Source: Candidatus Opitulatrix roisinitermitis
Lineage (GTDB): Bacteria; Actinomycetota; Actinomycetes; Actinomycetales; Bifidobacteriaceae
Assembly (NCBI GenBank): GCA_031288355.1
Contig: JAITRN010000020.1
Span: 1-37,029, forward strand
Reading direction: 5' to 3'
DNA: 37,029 nt
The notes under the pieces are model-generated. The model was given only the letters and a program-made list of their open reading frames with translations. It made no database searches and had not been told where the DNA came from. Positions 22,101-30,325 of this stretch are shown one piece after another. A program made the position numbers and the translations under genes. How positions within the stretch are numbered: the stretch's first letter is position 1; each line of letters opens with the position of its first letter.

Positions 22101-25100
22101 AGAATGTAAATTGAAAAAAATTATAAATTTCCAAGAAACCGTTTTGCAAGATTGTTTAAATTCTAGCAAAAGAAATTATCAAATAGCGCAAACCGATATA
22201 GGTGCTGTTTTACGATTATCTACTCATTATACAAGACCTGGCTATAAGGATAGTATAGGAGATTTCACAAGCGGTGTTGTTCAACCAGGTGATTATCCTT
22301 ATTCTACAGAGCTGAATATTGTTAGTGATATCTCGGGTGGGCAAACTGAAGTTAGAGTGGGACGACAAGTTATTGTTTTAGGTTTGCCAGATCAAACAAC
22401 TGGCTGGAATAGCGATATTCATTGGCAATTATGTTCAAACAATTGCACAAATTCGCAAGGCCAATGGCAAGATACTGCTGAAACTAGTGAAATTTATGAA
22501 CCACAAGTTCAAGATTTGGGCAAATATCTGCGAGTTGTTTCTCATGTCACAAAAGAAGGCTTTATTCCGCAAGATCTTTATTCGGAGGCAGAACTTATTT
22601 TGGAGTCAGCTGACCCAATTTTTTCACCAGTTATAACAGGTAATTTAAATGTTGGACAGATTTTGACAGTTGTTAATATTCCTTCTTCAAATGACCCTGA
22701 ATGGACTAATATAGAATATAAATGGTTCACTAAATTAGAGTCTGAGCCAGATTCTTCTAAAGTCCAATTAGATAATAAATCGCGTCAATTATCAATTGCT
22801 CCTAATTTAGCGAATAAGAAAATTCAGGTGCAAGTTAAGGCTATAAATTCTCAAACTGGTGAAAAAATTGTTAATTCTTCTTGGACAGATCTTATTAATC
22901 CTGGTTTGCCAATAAATTTCCAGCCAAATATAATTGGCAACACTAATGTTGGTGAAGAATTAATTGTGACGGGTATGCCAGCACCAGAAACAGGTTGGTC
23001 TGATGTTGAATATCAATGGTATAGGGTTGATAAAGATAATTTAGATAGTATGGTGGAAATTTTGGGGGCCAAGCAGCCTAATTATAGAATTTCATCTGAG
23101 GATTTTGGATATAGACTTTTAGTTAAAGTTAAATTAATTAATAGTAGCGGAGCTTATTGGCCTTCAGAGAATAAAGCTTTTGCTGGGCAAGATGATTTAA
23201 ATCCATCAGGTAAAGTGGTTGATAAAGGTTCAGCAATTGTTTTCAAGCCTGTTTTGCAAGGCAATTTAACAATGGGGTCGCTTTTGAATATTGTGGATTT
23301 GCCAGATTCGTCTGTTTTTGATATGAATTTTATCTGGCTTAGATGTTCTCAGAATTGTCAAATTGAAAGCAATTGGAGTGTAATACCTGGCGAGAATAGC
23401 CAAATATATCGCACCGTTAAAGACGATGTTGATAAATACGTAAAAGCCAAAGTTGTTGCTACTCATAAAATTGATTTTCAAGCTTATAATGAGTCGATTG
23501 GTTTGAGCGATGCTTTGCAAATTGCTAAAGGGAAAGCCCCTTCTTTTAGCCCTGTTTTAAAGAGCGATTTTAAAGTTGGAGATATTGTTTCAGTAATTGG
23601 TTTGCCCGATTCTAATTGGAAAACAACTTCTTGCATTTGGCATTTTTTCCAATCGGATGGAAAATCGTCTAAAACTGTTGAGGGTGAAATTACTAGCACA
23701 GGATGTAAGCCTTATATATTAACAGGAGATGATTTAGGTTTAGAAATTCAACTAGAAGCGGCAATTGAACATAATGGCGATGTACAATTTTATGAAACAG
23801 GTAAAGGGCTTAGCCAAATTAGCGCAGCAATTTCACAAGGAGTTTTGCCAGATTATTCACCTGTTTTGTCGGGTGTGGCAGAAGTCGATAAAAAATTAAC
23901 AATTGTTGGGCTGCCTTATAATTTGTCTAATGTTCAATTTAGTTATAAATGGCAGAAAAAAACGGCCCCTAATTCGCCAGGTATTGATTTAGATGTGCCG
24001 GAGAATAATTATATAGATTTGACTGCTGATTTGTTAGATTTCTATATTTCAGTTGATATAACAGTTAATATTTTAGGTTATGAACCATATTCTGTTTCGG
24101 TTATAAGTTTTAGTAAAATTGGCAAAGGAGATGCAATTGTTTTTATTCCTAGAATAATTGGTGTTGCTAAAGTTGGTGAAATTTTGCAAGTTGGAGATTT
24201 GCCAGATTCATCATTAGGCTGGAAAACTTCTTTTTCTTGGTTACGGGATGATGGTAAAGTTGTTGGAACTGATAAAATATATAAAGTTGGTCCAGAAGAT
24301 TTAGATAAATCTTTATCTGTAATTGTACGAGCCGTTAAGTCAGGCTATAATGATGCAGTTTGCAAATCCATTTTAACACAAAAAGTTTTACCAGGTGAAT
24401 CAATTATTTTTGAACCACAAATTTCTGGAATGGATAGTCAAAATAAAATTATTGTGGGAGGAATTTTGCAGGCTAAAAATTTGCCGGATGAATCGACTTC
24501 ATGGAAAGTTGATTATGCTTGGTATATCAAAAATGGAGATGTTTATACAAAAATAGATAATTCAGATAATTCAGATTATATGCCTAGCGCCAATGATGTT
24601 GGTAAACAAATATATTTAGGTGCTTTGGCTAAACGTATCGGTTTTGAAGATTTTAGTGCTTATTCTAATGTTGGTGTTGAAGTTGTAAATAGTGTTTTTC
24701 CGACATATAAATTAAGTTTTAACCAAAAACCACAAGTTGAAAGCGAATTAGAAGTGGGCGTTAACCCTCAGCTGCCCACTGATCTTTTGTTAAGTGCAAC
24801 ATATAAATGGTATTTGGCCAGTTCTTTGGAAAGTGAAGGTCAGCTTATTCCGAATGCTGAAAACAAACAATATATGGTTCCTTATAGCGATGCTGAAAAA
24901 TATATTTATGCTACTTTGACATTATCTAAGCCAGGTTTTGAAACAATTACTATTTCAACCAATAGAGAATATATTTCTAATCCGATTGATCCATCTTTTG
25001 CTCCGCAATTTACTTCTAGCACCGCTGTTTTAGGTCAAACAATTGCTTTGGACGAAAATACGCTTTTACCTGATCCATTTATTTTTTCGTCTGCTAGATT

Positions 25101-28071
25101 ATATATTCAAAAAGGTAGTATGCCAGATTTTGATAAGGATGAATTAATTGAAACTACTGCTAATAAAACTTTTTCTTTGGGGAATCCAGAATTTGTTGGT
25201 CATAAAATTTATGCACTTGTGACAATGGCTGATCCAGGCACTAATTCAGTTAGGGCTATAACAAATTCGGTTGGCCCAATTACTCTTGGGGAAATAGATA
25301 ATTTCACGCCTGTTATAAATGATGGCACAGCAGAGGTTGATACTCCAAGAGTTGATGATGTTTTATCTGCTGGTGCTTTGCCAAGTAAAGATCCTAGCGA
25401 GCCGACTTGGGTGCCGGATTTTTCTTATAAATATAATTGGAAGGTTGGAGGAGTTTCTAAATCTCAAAGTGCCAATTATAAAGTACAGGGCGCTGATATA
25501 GGTAAACAGATATCTCTTGAAGTTGAAGTGTCGCGTGATGGGTATAATAATAAAATCGGCATAAGCGTTTTAACTAAATCGGTGGATAAAGGAAAAGCTG
25601 AAGTTTTTGCTCCAAAGCTTGTAGGGACTTTTATGGTTGATGAAGGCATAATAACTGTGGAAGGGCTTTTAGATGGTTATGCTAAATCATTTAGCCTTGA
25701 AGTTTGTTCAGATCCTTCTGATTCTGCTAGTTGCCAAACAGCTTCTACTCAGCCAGAGTTTTTGAATAATAATTTTGTGGCATATCCAGAAATTTCTCAA
25801 TTAAATATTCGTTTAAAAGTAGTTTTGTCAAAGGAATATTATGAAGATTCAATAGCCTGGACGCCAATTTCTGAAAAAATTGCTAAATCGGATCTTTTGA
25901 AAAAATACAAGCCTATTATAAGCGGGAATATGAGAGCCGGCAATACGGTTGGTGTTTACAATATTATTGATGAATTAGACCCTGACACTCAACAAAAAGT
26001 TATATATAATTATTCTTATCAATGGCAAATAGGTGATGATAATTTGAAATTTACTAATATTGAAGGAGCTATAGCAAATACTTATAGGCTGAAAGTGTCT
26101 GATTTTGGTGATAAAGATGTTCCTTCAAAATATGTTAGAGTTCAGGTGACTGTTTCTAGAGAAGGTTTTGACCAAGTTATTAAATCATCCGATCCTGAAA
26201 AGGTTGAAAAAGGTGATATTCCGGAAGATCTAAATACAATTTTATATTGCGGTAATAATTTACAGGGTCAAGCAAATTTGGTATATCAAGTTGGTGTGGT
26301 ATTATCAGTTTGCGGGCTGCCAGAGAACTATGATGATTCCCAATTTTTAGCTTCTTATAAATGGTTTACAGCCCTAAATTCGTCCGGGCTTGATAAAGTT
26401 CAAGTGTCGAGCGATTCACAATGGACTCCTGAATCGCAAGATTTAGGAAAGTATATTTTCACTGAAATAACTTTGCGAGCTAAAGGTTATTTGGATGAAG
26501 TTGTTTTTATAAATTCAGGTGATAAAAAAATTGATTTAGGGGAAGCTTTGGATTTGACAAATTTGACTTTGAGCAATAATTTTCCTAAAGTAAATGATAC
26601 TATCAGAATTGTTGCCACCCCGCAAGATAAATGGAAGTATTCTTATAAAATAAGCCTTATTTCAGGGTTAGATGAAGAAAAGTATTTATCTTGTGGTGCT
26701 CAAGGAGAGCCTGTTTGCAAAGATTCTTTTATTGTTAAGCCGCAAGCCTATAATAAAGTGATTAAATTGGAATTTTCGGCTTTTAGAGACGGCTTTCATC
26801 AAGCAGTCAAAACGCTTCAGACGCAAGCTGTTGCTTTGGGAGATGCTGTGCAGTTTAAGCCTTTTATTAAGCCTTTAATTAACCCCGAATTGATAAATAA
26901 GAAGTTTTCTTCTAATGCAAATTTAGCTAATATAGATATAGCAAGTTTAATAAAGGTTGGTGTTCCTCTGGAAATACAAGGTGTTCCAGAAAGCGGCAAT
27001 CCATCTTTGCCGTTTGATAATTTTCAGGTTGAATATGAGTTTTTAGACGCCAACGGACAAAATCTTTCCAAAAAGTCCGTTTTTACTCCAAGCGGAGACC
27101 TCGCCGATCAAAATATTAGCTGTAAAGTGAAGATTTTGTCCGTTGGTTTTGCTGATTCTCAAAGTTCTTGTGATAGTGTGAAAGTAAATTTTGGGGATTC
27201 TGTTGATTTGGATAGTGCTTATATTAGTGGTGACTTTTCATCAGGTCATTTCATAAGTCTGGAAGGCTTGCCAGAGATATCTCAGGGCTGGAATTTGTCT
27301 TTGATAATTTGGGCTGCTTGTGATAATTTATCTGACGATTTTACTAAATGCAAACCTTTGTCAACAGTTTCAAAGGAAGACTTAGATTCAGATTACACAA
27401 AAGATCCTCCAAGTTATGAATTAACTGATTCGAGAATAGGTAAATATATTAAAGTTTACGTGGAATTTAGTAAAACAGGTTTTGAGGACTCTAAGAGAGT
27501 AGTAAGCTCTTCTGAACCTGTGAAAATTGGCCAGGTGCCATATTTTGAACCTGAAATCGAAGGGGAAAATCGTGTTGGCGCCGTGTTGACCGCTTGGGGA
27601 GCTCCGGCAGAATCTTCTGGCTGGTTGGCGCAATATCAGTGGTTAGAAAACGATAAGATTATTAAAGATGCTAATAAAAATAGTTTTATACTTACAGCTA
27701 GCCAGTTAGGCAAGAACATTTCTGTTAAAATATCAATTTCTAATCCAAATCCGGCTTATAAAGATATGACCGCGGAAAAAACTTCTAAATCAAAAAATAT
27801 TCTTTTAGGCAAGTCTTTAAAGTTCGGTCAAGAGAATTTTAGACCTGAAATAATTCATAATACTTATTTCTTTTTGCCTTATTATGCTTTACAAGGGGAT
27901 GCAGATGCTTTGACAGGTTGGTGGCAGAATATTTCTTGGTTGCACAACGGACAAATAGTTCCTGGTCAGAACAAAGATTATTGGATAACTCAAGCTTCTC
28001 GCAACACTGTTTCAGCAATCCTAAAATTGTCTCGTCCTGGATATCAGCCGAGTGAAGTTTTTTTGCGTTGA
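19108..28071 (+). CDS. Giant secreted protein with about 24 actinobacterial Ig-like repeats
   Basis: From the ATG at 19108 the product is 2987 residues. It starts 8 nt inside the previous gene, which implies translational coupling and one mRNA of more than 26 kb. An N-terminal signal peptide has a hydrophobic core at about 19-37 and a probable cleavage site after NAEA (about residue 45). Residues about 46-500 form a Tyr/Asn/Cys-rich region that I do not recognise. The rest is repeats of about 100 residues with the pattern 'G....VG..L.V.GLPD...GW.....Y.W.........Y.....DLGK.I.V.V...GY.D'. These are well known in actinobacterial wall and surface proteins. Linkers such as KGDAIVFIP, KGKAEVFAP and KGSAIVFKP recur. 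The protein ends at the end of a repeat, with no transmembrane helix, sortase motif or wall-binding domain. It is therefore probably released or held by the first giant protein; that pairing is inference. Confidence 0.88.
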   Translation: MSKVVRKSFLNTNRFYGKFTGLICCFFLLLTFFITLDIDSPNAEASSTTGAGSVISPAVDCDPYTPGSNTATYNVNIRGTVNTTSKPSDLQVYLYAATIYDLKFVTGDNFTPNPSYKSATFQSLSVPANFACLASVGLNSNYAYDFSNLKVRYSMPAEPDIGAPYKAGANQVISKKPVFFVRAHDKTGQYIDSWGQDKLIIGNLLGNAKLAALQQQAVWKFYSEINNSRPGFFKAPRDLTDGINSDFYNTEGADQAWAFLQAYCTESVPDAPYYYSQQTCDLPPFHYDVSSNSKRTYYYGSMSGTTFRHVLKQYFDFLKTFNDADTKIWNYGIVPDLNHSVNYNLPIDMTQPTGAYKPQDLGVPKDLKVGDQFTINDKEASCFNSKKQPLEKKTGTNATYIVNAADYNTQIYCSKFKTFNIDNYSTLYGKPVTKIIDDAIKTLYQTGCTTYTRAWGSDNYYKKVSCLPPDGVLSAYNNDNKIMNDNKNYIYESQTNWSNAVASDSVTIPDTGAFTFDKDPETGVTSNVVLSQCTTPFGKCSDDPAFHYSYQWQRWQNGAWKTVSVSENNGSQYMPVSADWGNELDTQHYGKMQVVVKVTYTGSVSHAYNEATHSEIINLKEGITPDFNFVLNCVQTNDNAKYYSDGTCASGDSLHIAADLPIGFSQTEFDWQIYGSANGGEETQNISNTSDTLVITGDIVNQNSKCKEAFSSGNGQCKIIGLPKVKTLGYAWKQGTGNSQIPFKQGVVPLNYTPALVFSSGSDHPAVDDTVNLTGLYNPNNGWNSYCKISEVDKDGTESLVQDWTDCTPGIHDFNYLVLSDQIDKRLKIGVKTVNAASPDAFLSGNVAYDNITAKFITSQTVTKGSALPSGILKFDPNYSQAKVGAMLEVIGVPEGWSLQAGSCKILSDGKDITQLDAAKCSDTQISYIPRAEDLGKKIVFSGVWQKAGFFDSPLSIESKTAVQAGDNVDVPAKITGLLQNSMTVYLQGVDMADWTLTECKLKKIINFQETVLQDCLNSSKRNYQIAQTDIGAVLRLSTHYTRPGYKDSIGDFTSGVVQPGDYPYSTELNIVSDISGGQTEVRVGRQVIVLGLPDQTTGWNSDIHWQLCSNNCTNSQGQWQDTAETSEIYEPQVQDLGKYLRVVSHVTKEGFIPQDLYSEAELILESADPIFSPVITGNLNVGQILTVVNIPSSNDPEWTNIEYKWFTKLESEPDSSKVQLDNKSRQLSIAPNLANKKIQVQVKAINSQTGEKIVNSSWTDLINPGLPINFQPNIIGNTNVGEELIVTGMPAPETGWSDVEYQWYRVDKDNLDSMVEILGAKQPNYRISSEDFGYRLLVKVKLINSSGAYWPSENKAFAGQDDLNPSGKVVDKGSAIVFKPVLQGNLTMGSLLNIVDLPDSSVFDMNFIWLRCSQNCQIESNWSVIPGENSQIYRTVKDDVDKYVKAKVVATHKIDFQAYNESIGLSDALQIAKGKAPSFSPVLKSDFKVGDIVSVIGLPDSNWKTTSCIWHFFQSDGKSSKTVEGEITSTGCKPYILTGDDLGLEIQLEAAIEHNGDVQFYETGKGLSQISAAISQGVLPDYSPVLSGVAEVDKKLTIVGLPYNLSNVQFSYKWQKKTAPNSPGIDLDVPENNYIDLTADLLDFYISVDITVNILGYEPYSVSVISFSKIGKGDAIVFIPRIIGVAKVGEILQVGDLPDSSLGWKTSFSWLRDDGKVVGTDKIYKVGPEDLDKSLSVIVRAVKSGYNDAVCKSILTQKVLPGESIIFEPQISGMDSQNKIIVGGILQAKNLPDESTSWKVDYAWYIKNGDVYTKIDNSDNSDYMPSANDVGKQIYLGALAKRIGFEDFSAYSNVGVEVVNSVFPTYKLSFNQKPQVESELEVGVNPQLPTDLLLSATYKWYLASSLESEGQLIPNAENKQYMVPYSDAEKYIYATLTLSKPGFETITISTNREYISNPIDPSFAPQFTSSTAVLGQTIALDENTLLPDPFIFSSARLYIQKGSMPDFDKDELIETTANKTFSLGNPEFVGHKIYALVTMADPGTNSVRAITNSVGPITLGEIDNFTPVINDGTAEVDTPRVDDVLSAGALPSKDPSEPTWVPDFSYKYNWKVGGVSKSQSANYKVQGADIGKQISLEVEVSRDGYNNKIGISVLTKSVDKGKAEVFAPKLVGTFMVDEGIITVEGLLDGYAKSFSLEVCSDPSDSASCQTASTQPEFLNNNFVAYPEISQLNIRLKVVLSKEYYEDSIAWTPISEKIAKSDLLKKYKPIISGNMRAGNTVGVYNIIDELDPDTQQKVIYNYSYQWQIGDDNLKFTNIEGAIANTYRLKVSDFGDKDVPSKYVRVQVTVSREGFDQVIKSSDPEKVEKGDIPEDLNTILYCGNNLQGQANLVYQVGVVLSVCGLPENYDDSQFLASYKWFTALNSSGLDKVQVSSDSQWTPESQDLGKYIFTEITLRAKGYLDEVVFINSGDKKIDLGEALDLTNLTLSNNFPKVNDTIRIVATPQDKWKYSYKISLISGLDEEKYLSCGAQGEPVCKDSFIVKPQAYNKVIKLEFSAFRDGFHQAVKTLQTQAVALGDAVQFKPFIKPLINPELINKKFSSNANLANIDIASLIKVGVPLEIQGVPESGNPSLPFDNFQVEYEFLDANGQNLSKKSVFTPSGDLADQNISCKVKILSVGFADSQSSCDSVKVNFGDSVDLDSAYISGDFSSGHFISLEGLPEISQGWNLSLIIWAACDNLSDDFTKCKPLSTVSKEDLDSDYTKDPPSYELTDSRIGKYIKVYVEFSKTGFEDSKRVVSSSEPVKIGQVPYFEPEIEGENRVGAVLTAWGAPAESSGWLAQYQWLENDKIIKDANKNSFILTASQLGKNISVKISISNPNPAYKDMTAEKTSKSKNILLGKSLKFGQENFRPEIIHNTYFFLPYYALQGDADALTGWWQNISWLHNGQIVPGQNKDYWITQASRNTVSAILKLSRPGYQPSEVFLR
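20620..28068 (+). repeat. Actinobacterial Ig-like repeat array (coding)
   Basis: About 24 diverged copies can be aligned on two anchors: an aromatic-Trp strand (YQWYR, YKWFT, FSWLR, FIWLR, YQWLE) and the later 'DLGK.I......GY' strand. The first few copies and copies near nt 24,990-25,300 and 26,550-26,850 are the most degenerate. A subset carries paired cysteines after the Trp strand. Confidence 0.8.
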
Positions 28072-28105
28072 AAATTAATTTTTTACATATATTACACAAA
28101 TTTTA

Positions 28106-28134
28106 TTGAAAAAAAGATATTAAAAAAGTACAAT
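28106..28134 (+). promoter_or_regulatory. Leaderless promoter of the LGFP gene
   Basis: TTGAAA at 28106-28111, a 17-nt spacer and TACAAT at 28129-28134 form a good sigma-70-type promoter. The -10 ends 6 nt before the ATG at 28141, so transcription would start at or next to the A of the start codon. No Shine-Dalgarno sequence is present, which agrees with a leaderless mRNA. Confidence 0.75.
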
Positions 28135-28140
28135 TAATAT

Positions 28141-29619
28141 ATGAAAAAGGTCACTATTTTTTTTGTTGCTTTGGCAATGACGTTGGCGGGTTTTGTATTT
28201 TTATCATTTTATAAATTACAAAATGCCCAAGCAGCAGGTATGGACTATTGGAATGCTGGTCAAATTATATCAGACAGTAATTTTTGGACAAGTGGCAAAA
28301 TGTCAAAAGACGATATACAAACTTTTCTAAAATCAAAAGCGCCCGATTGTAGCTCATCAGGAGATAATAAATGTTTAAAAGATTATAAAGAAAATACTAA
28401 TACTCGAGAAGCCGATACTTATTGTTCTGGGCGATATGCTGGCGCTAGCGGGGAATCATCTGCCACAATTATTTCTAAGGTTTCTGCAGCTTGCAAGATT
28501 AGCGAAAAAGTCCTTTTAGTTATGCTTCAAAAAGAACAGGGGCTGGTGACAGCTTTATGGTCTTATTATGTAGACCCTAACGGCCAACACAAAAATGATG
28601 ATTCTCATTTTAAATCTGCTATGGGTATGGGCTGCCCTGACACAGCAGCTTGCGATTCCAAATATTATGGATTTTTTAATCAAGTTTATAGTGCAGCCAG
28701 GCAGTTAAATGTTTATAAAATTACTGAAAGTTATAATTATAAGCCAGGTCGGGAAAATTTTGTTAGGTATTCCCCAACTTTAGTTTGCGGCGGCACAGAC
28801 CTTTATATTGCAAATTGGGCGACTGCTGCTTTATATACTTATACGCCTTATCAACCTAATGCAGCTGCTTTAGCTAACCCTTATGGCACAGGGGATTCTT
28901 GTTCAGCTTACGGCAATAGAAATTTTTTTAGAACATATAGTGATTGGTTTGGCAGACCAAATTCATATTATGCTTATGGCGCTATAGGTGTTAAATATGG
29001 AGAATTGGGAGGAGCGTCAGGCCGTATGGGCTCTATAACAAGTTATGAAATGCCTGATAATAAAGGGTCAGCCCAAACTTTTCAAGGAGGTAATATTTAT
29101 TGGCTAAAATCTAATGGCGGAACATTTTCTGTTTGGGGCGCTATAAAAAATAGATATTCTAATGCAATGTGGGGCCGATCATCATATTTAGGTTATCCAA
29201 CATCTAATGAGTTGCCTCGTTCAAAAGGGGTTGCCCAAACTTTTCAAGGGGGGACTATTTATTGGGTGTCTAAAACTAATAAGACTTATATAGTTAAAGG
29301 CGCTATAAAAAATAAATATTCTTCCGTTAATGGGACAAATGGATTTTTATCATTTCCAAAATCTGATGAGCTATTAGACTCTCGAGGAGTGGGTCAAATT
29401 TATGATAATGGAAAAATCTTTTGGACGAGCTCAAAAGGCGCTTATATTGTGTATGGCGCAATTGGCGATCTATATAATTCATTGGGGTCGCGGGCAGGCA
29501 GATTAGGTTATCCTGTGAGTGATGAGAAAAAAACTTCTGACGGAAAAACTTATCAGGATTTTGAAAATGGACAGATTTATTGGACAAAATCTAAGGGTGC
29601 TTGGGTTTTGTTTAAATAA
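28141..29619 (+). CDS. Secreted LGFP-repeat protein with possible lysozyme-like domain
   Basis: The product is 492 residues. A signal peptide (hydrophobic core about 5-23, cleavage near NAQAA, about 31) is followed by a Cys-rich globular domain at about 34-275. Its pattern LLVMLQKEQGLVT (Glu132), then MGMGC, then FFNQVYSAARQL resembles the lysozyme-like fold of actinobacterial secreted proteins, with Glu132 a candidate catalytic residue. Activity is not proven. The line PGRENFVRYSP...C..T..YI.NWATAALY.YTPYQPN is typical of this actinobacterial family. Residues 277-492 hold four LGFP repeats. Eight cysteines in the globular domain suggest disulfides. A role in binding or remodelling the cell wall is likely. 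The stop codon shares one base with the ABC ATPase start, so the two are co-translated. Confidence 0.88.
   Translation: MKKVTIFFVALAMTLAGFVFLSFYKLQNAQAAGMDYWNAGQIISDSNFWTSGKMSKDDIQTFLKSKAPDCSSSGDNKCLKDYKENTNTREADTYCSGRYAGASGESSATIISKVSAACKISEKVLLVMLQKEQGLVTALWSYYVDPNGQHKNDDSHFKSAMGMGCPDTAACDSKYYGFFNQVYSAARQLNVYKITESYNYKPGRENFVRYSPTLVCGGTDLYIANWATAALYTYTPYQPNAAALANPYGTGDSCSAYGNRNFFRTYSDWFGRPNSYYAYGAIGVKYGELGGASGRMGSITSYEMPDNKGSAQTFQGGNIYWLKSNGGTFSVWGAIKNRYSNAMWGRSSYLGYPTSNELPRSKGVAQTFQGGTIYWVSKTNKTYIVKGAIKNKYSSVNGTNGFLSFPKSDELLDSRGVGQIYDNGKIFWTSSKGAYIVYGAIGDLYNSLGSRAGRLGYPVSDEKKTSDGKTYQDFENGQIYWTKSKGAWVLFK
28969..29616 (+). repeat. Four LGFP repeats (coding)
   Basis: Four units of about 53 residues each begin GAI..KY or GAIGDLY, contain a G.LGYP.S.E-like centre (YLGYPTSNE, GFLSFPKSDE, RLGYPVSDE; the first unit has RMGSITSYE), and end FQGG.IYW, YDNGKIFW or FENGQIYW. 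LGFP repeats occur mainly in mycobacteria, corynebacteria and relatives, where they are thought to contact the cell wall. Confidence 0.88.
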
Positions 29620-30278
29620 TGTCTGTTAGTTTTAAAAATATTCAAAAAACATACCTCAATAATTCAAAGCCTGTTATTTGTAATTTAAATTTGAAAATAA
29701 AAGAGGGCGAATTTTTAGCTTTAACAGGACCTTCTGGTTCGGGAAAGACCACTGTTTTAAGGATGTTGGCAGGGCTCGAAAAACCCACTTCGGGCGAAAT
29801 TTTCATGGATAAAAAAAATATAATGAATATTCCATCTAAAGACAGATTTATTTCAATGGTTTTTCAGCAAACTAATCTGTATCCTTATATGTCAGCTGCA
29901 AAAAACATTTCTTTTGTTTTAAAATCTTCTGGTTTAGCAAAATCTAAAATAGAGCTATTAGTTAAAGATATTATGCGAGATTTAGAATTGACTCAATTTT
30001 CAAGTTATATGCCTTCAATGCTTTCGGGTGGGCAAAAACGTCGTGTTGCTATAGCTCGAGCTATGGTTAGAGTGATGGCAAAAAAAGCTAGAATTTTTTT
30101 GTTAGATGAACCGCTAGTGAATCTTGAAAGCAGACTTAAAACAAAAATCAGTTTACAAATTTCAGCTTTGCAAAAGGAATTTAAAATTACAACCATTTAT
30201 GTGACACATGACGAGACAGAAGCTTTGGATATTGCAGATAAAATTGTTGTTTTGGACAAAGGTATTTTGCAAAGATAA
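29619..30278 (+). CDS. ABC transporter ATPase, MalK/MsmK-like core without C-terminal domain
   Basis: The product is 219 residues. All nucleotide-binding motifs are visible: Walker A GPSGSGKTT (37-45), Q-loop FQQTNLYPY (82-90), signature LSGGQKRRVAIARA (135-148), Walker B IFLLDEP (159-165) and switch His197 (VTHDETEA). The Q-loop context and LDEPL.NLESRLK resemble sugar-importer ATPases (MalK, MsmK, UgpC). Those proteins are usually about 360-380 residues, with a C-terminal TOBE regulatory domain. This one stops just after VVLDKGILQR, where that domain would begin. The D-loop has Glu where the family usually has Asp (NLES for NLDA). The start overlaps the LGFP stop by one base. No permease or binding-protein gene is nearby, so substrate and partners are unknown. 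A sugar link is suggested by malQ downstream. Confidence 0.85.
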   Translation: MSVSFKNIQKTYLNNSKPVICNLNLKIKEGEFLALTGPSGSGKTTVLRMLAGLEKPTSGEIFMDKKNIMNIPSKDRFISMVFQQTNLYPYMSAAKNISFVLKSSGLAKSKIELLVKDIMRDLELTQFSSYMPSMLSGGQKRRVAIARAMVRVMAKKARIFLLDEPLVNLESRLKTKISLQISALQKEFKITTIYVTHDETEALDIADKIVVLDKGILQR

Positions 30279-30300
30279 AGTCTTGCTTTAAATTTTTTCT
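30276..30300 (+). terminator. Weak candidate terminator after the ABC gene
   Basis: TAAAG-TCTTG-CTTTA (30276-30290) forms a 5-bp AT-rich stem followed by AATTTTTTCTTT. The T-run fits an intrinsic terminator, but the stem is very weak. Confidence 0.3.
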
Positions 30301-30313
30301 TTATTAAATAAGT

Positions 30314-30319
30314 TATACT
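30314..30319 (+). promoter_or_regulatory. Leaderless -10 box of malQ
   Basis: TATACT ends 6 nt before the malQ ATG. I found no clear -35 box at the usual distance; TTGCTT at 30283-30288 is too far upstream. No Shine-Dalgarno sequence is present, in keeping with transcription starting at the AUG. Confidence 0.6.
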
Positions 30320-30325
30320 TATATT

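Noticed and set aside
1428-28071. Reassigned TGA or another alternative code
   Set aside because: TGA ends the second giant gene and ileS at positions that fit family lengths, and no in-frame TGA is needed to keep any gene open.
28069-28080. Intrinsic terminator after the giant operon
   Set aside because: AAAATTAATTTTTT is only a short AT palindrome with no usable stem, so I see no convincing terminator.
27839-28099. Minus-strand frame over the end of the second giant gene
   Set aside because: It is a shadow of coding sequence whose plus-strand translation continues the Ig-like repeat to its stop.
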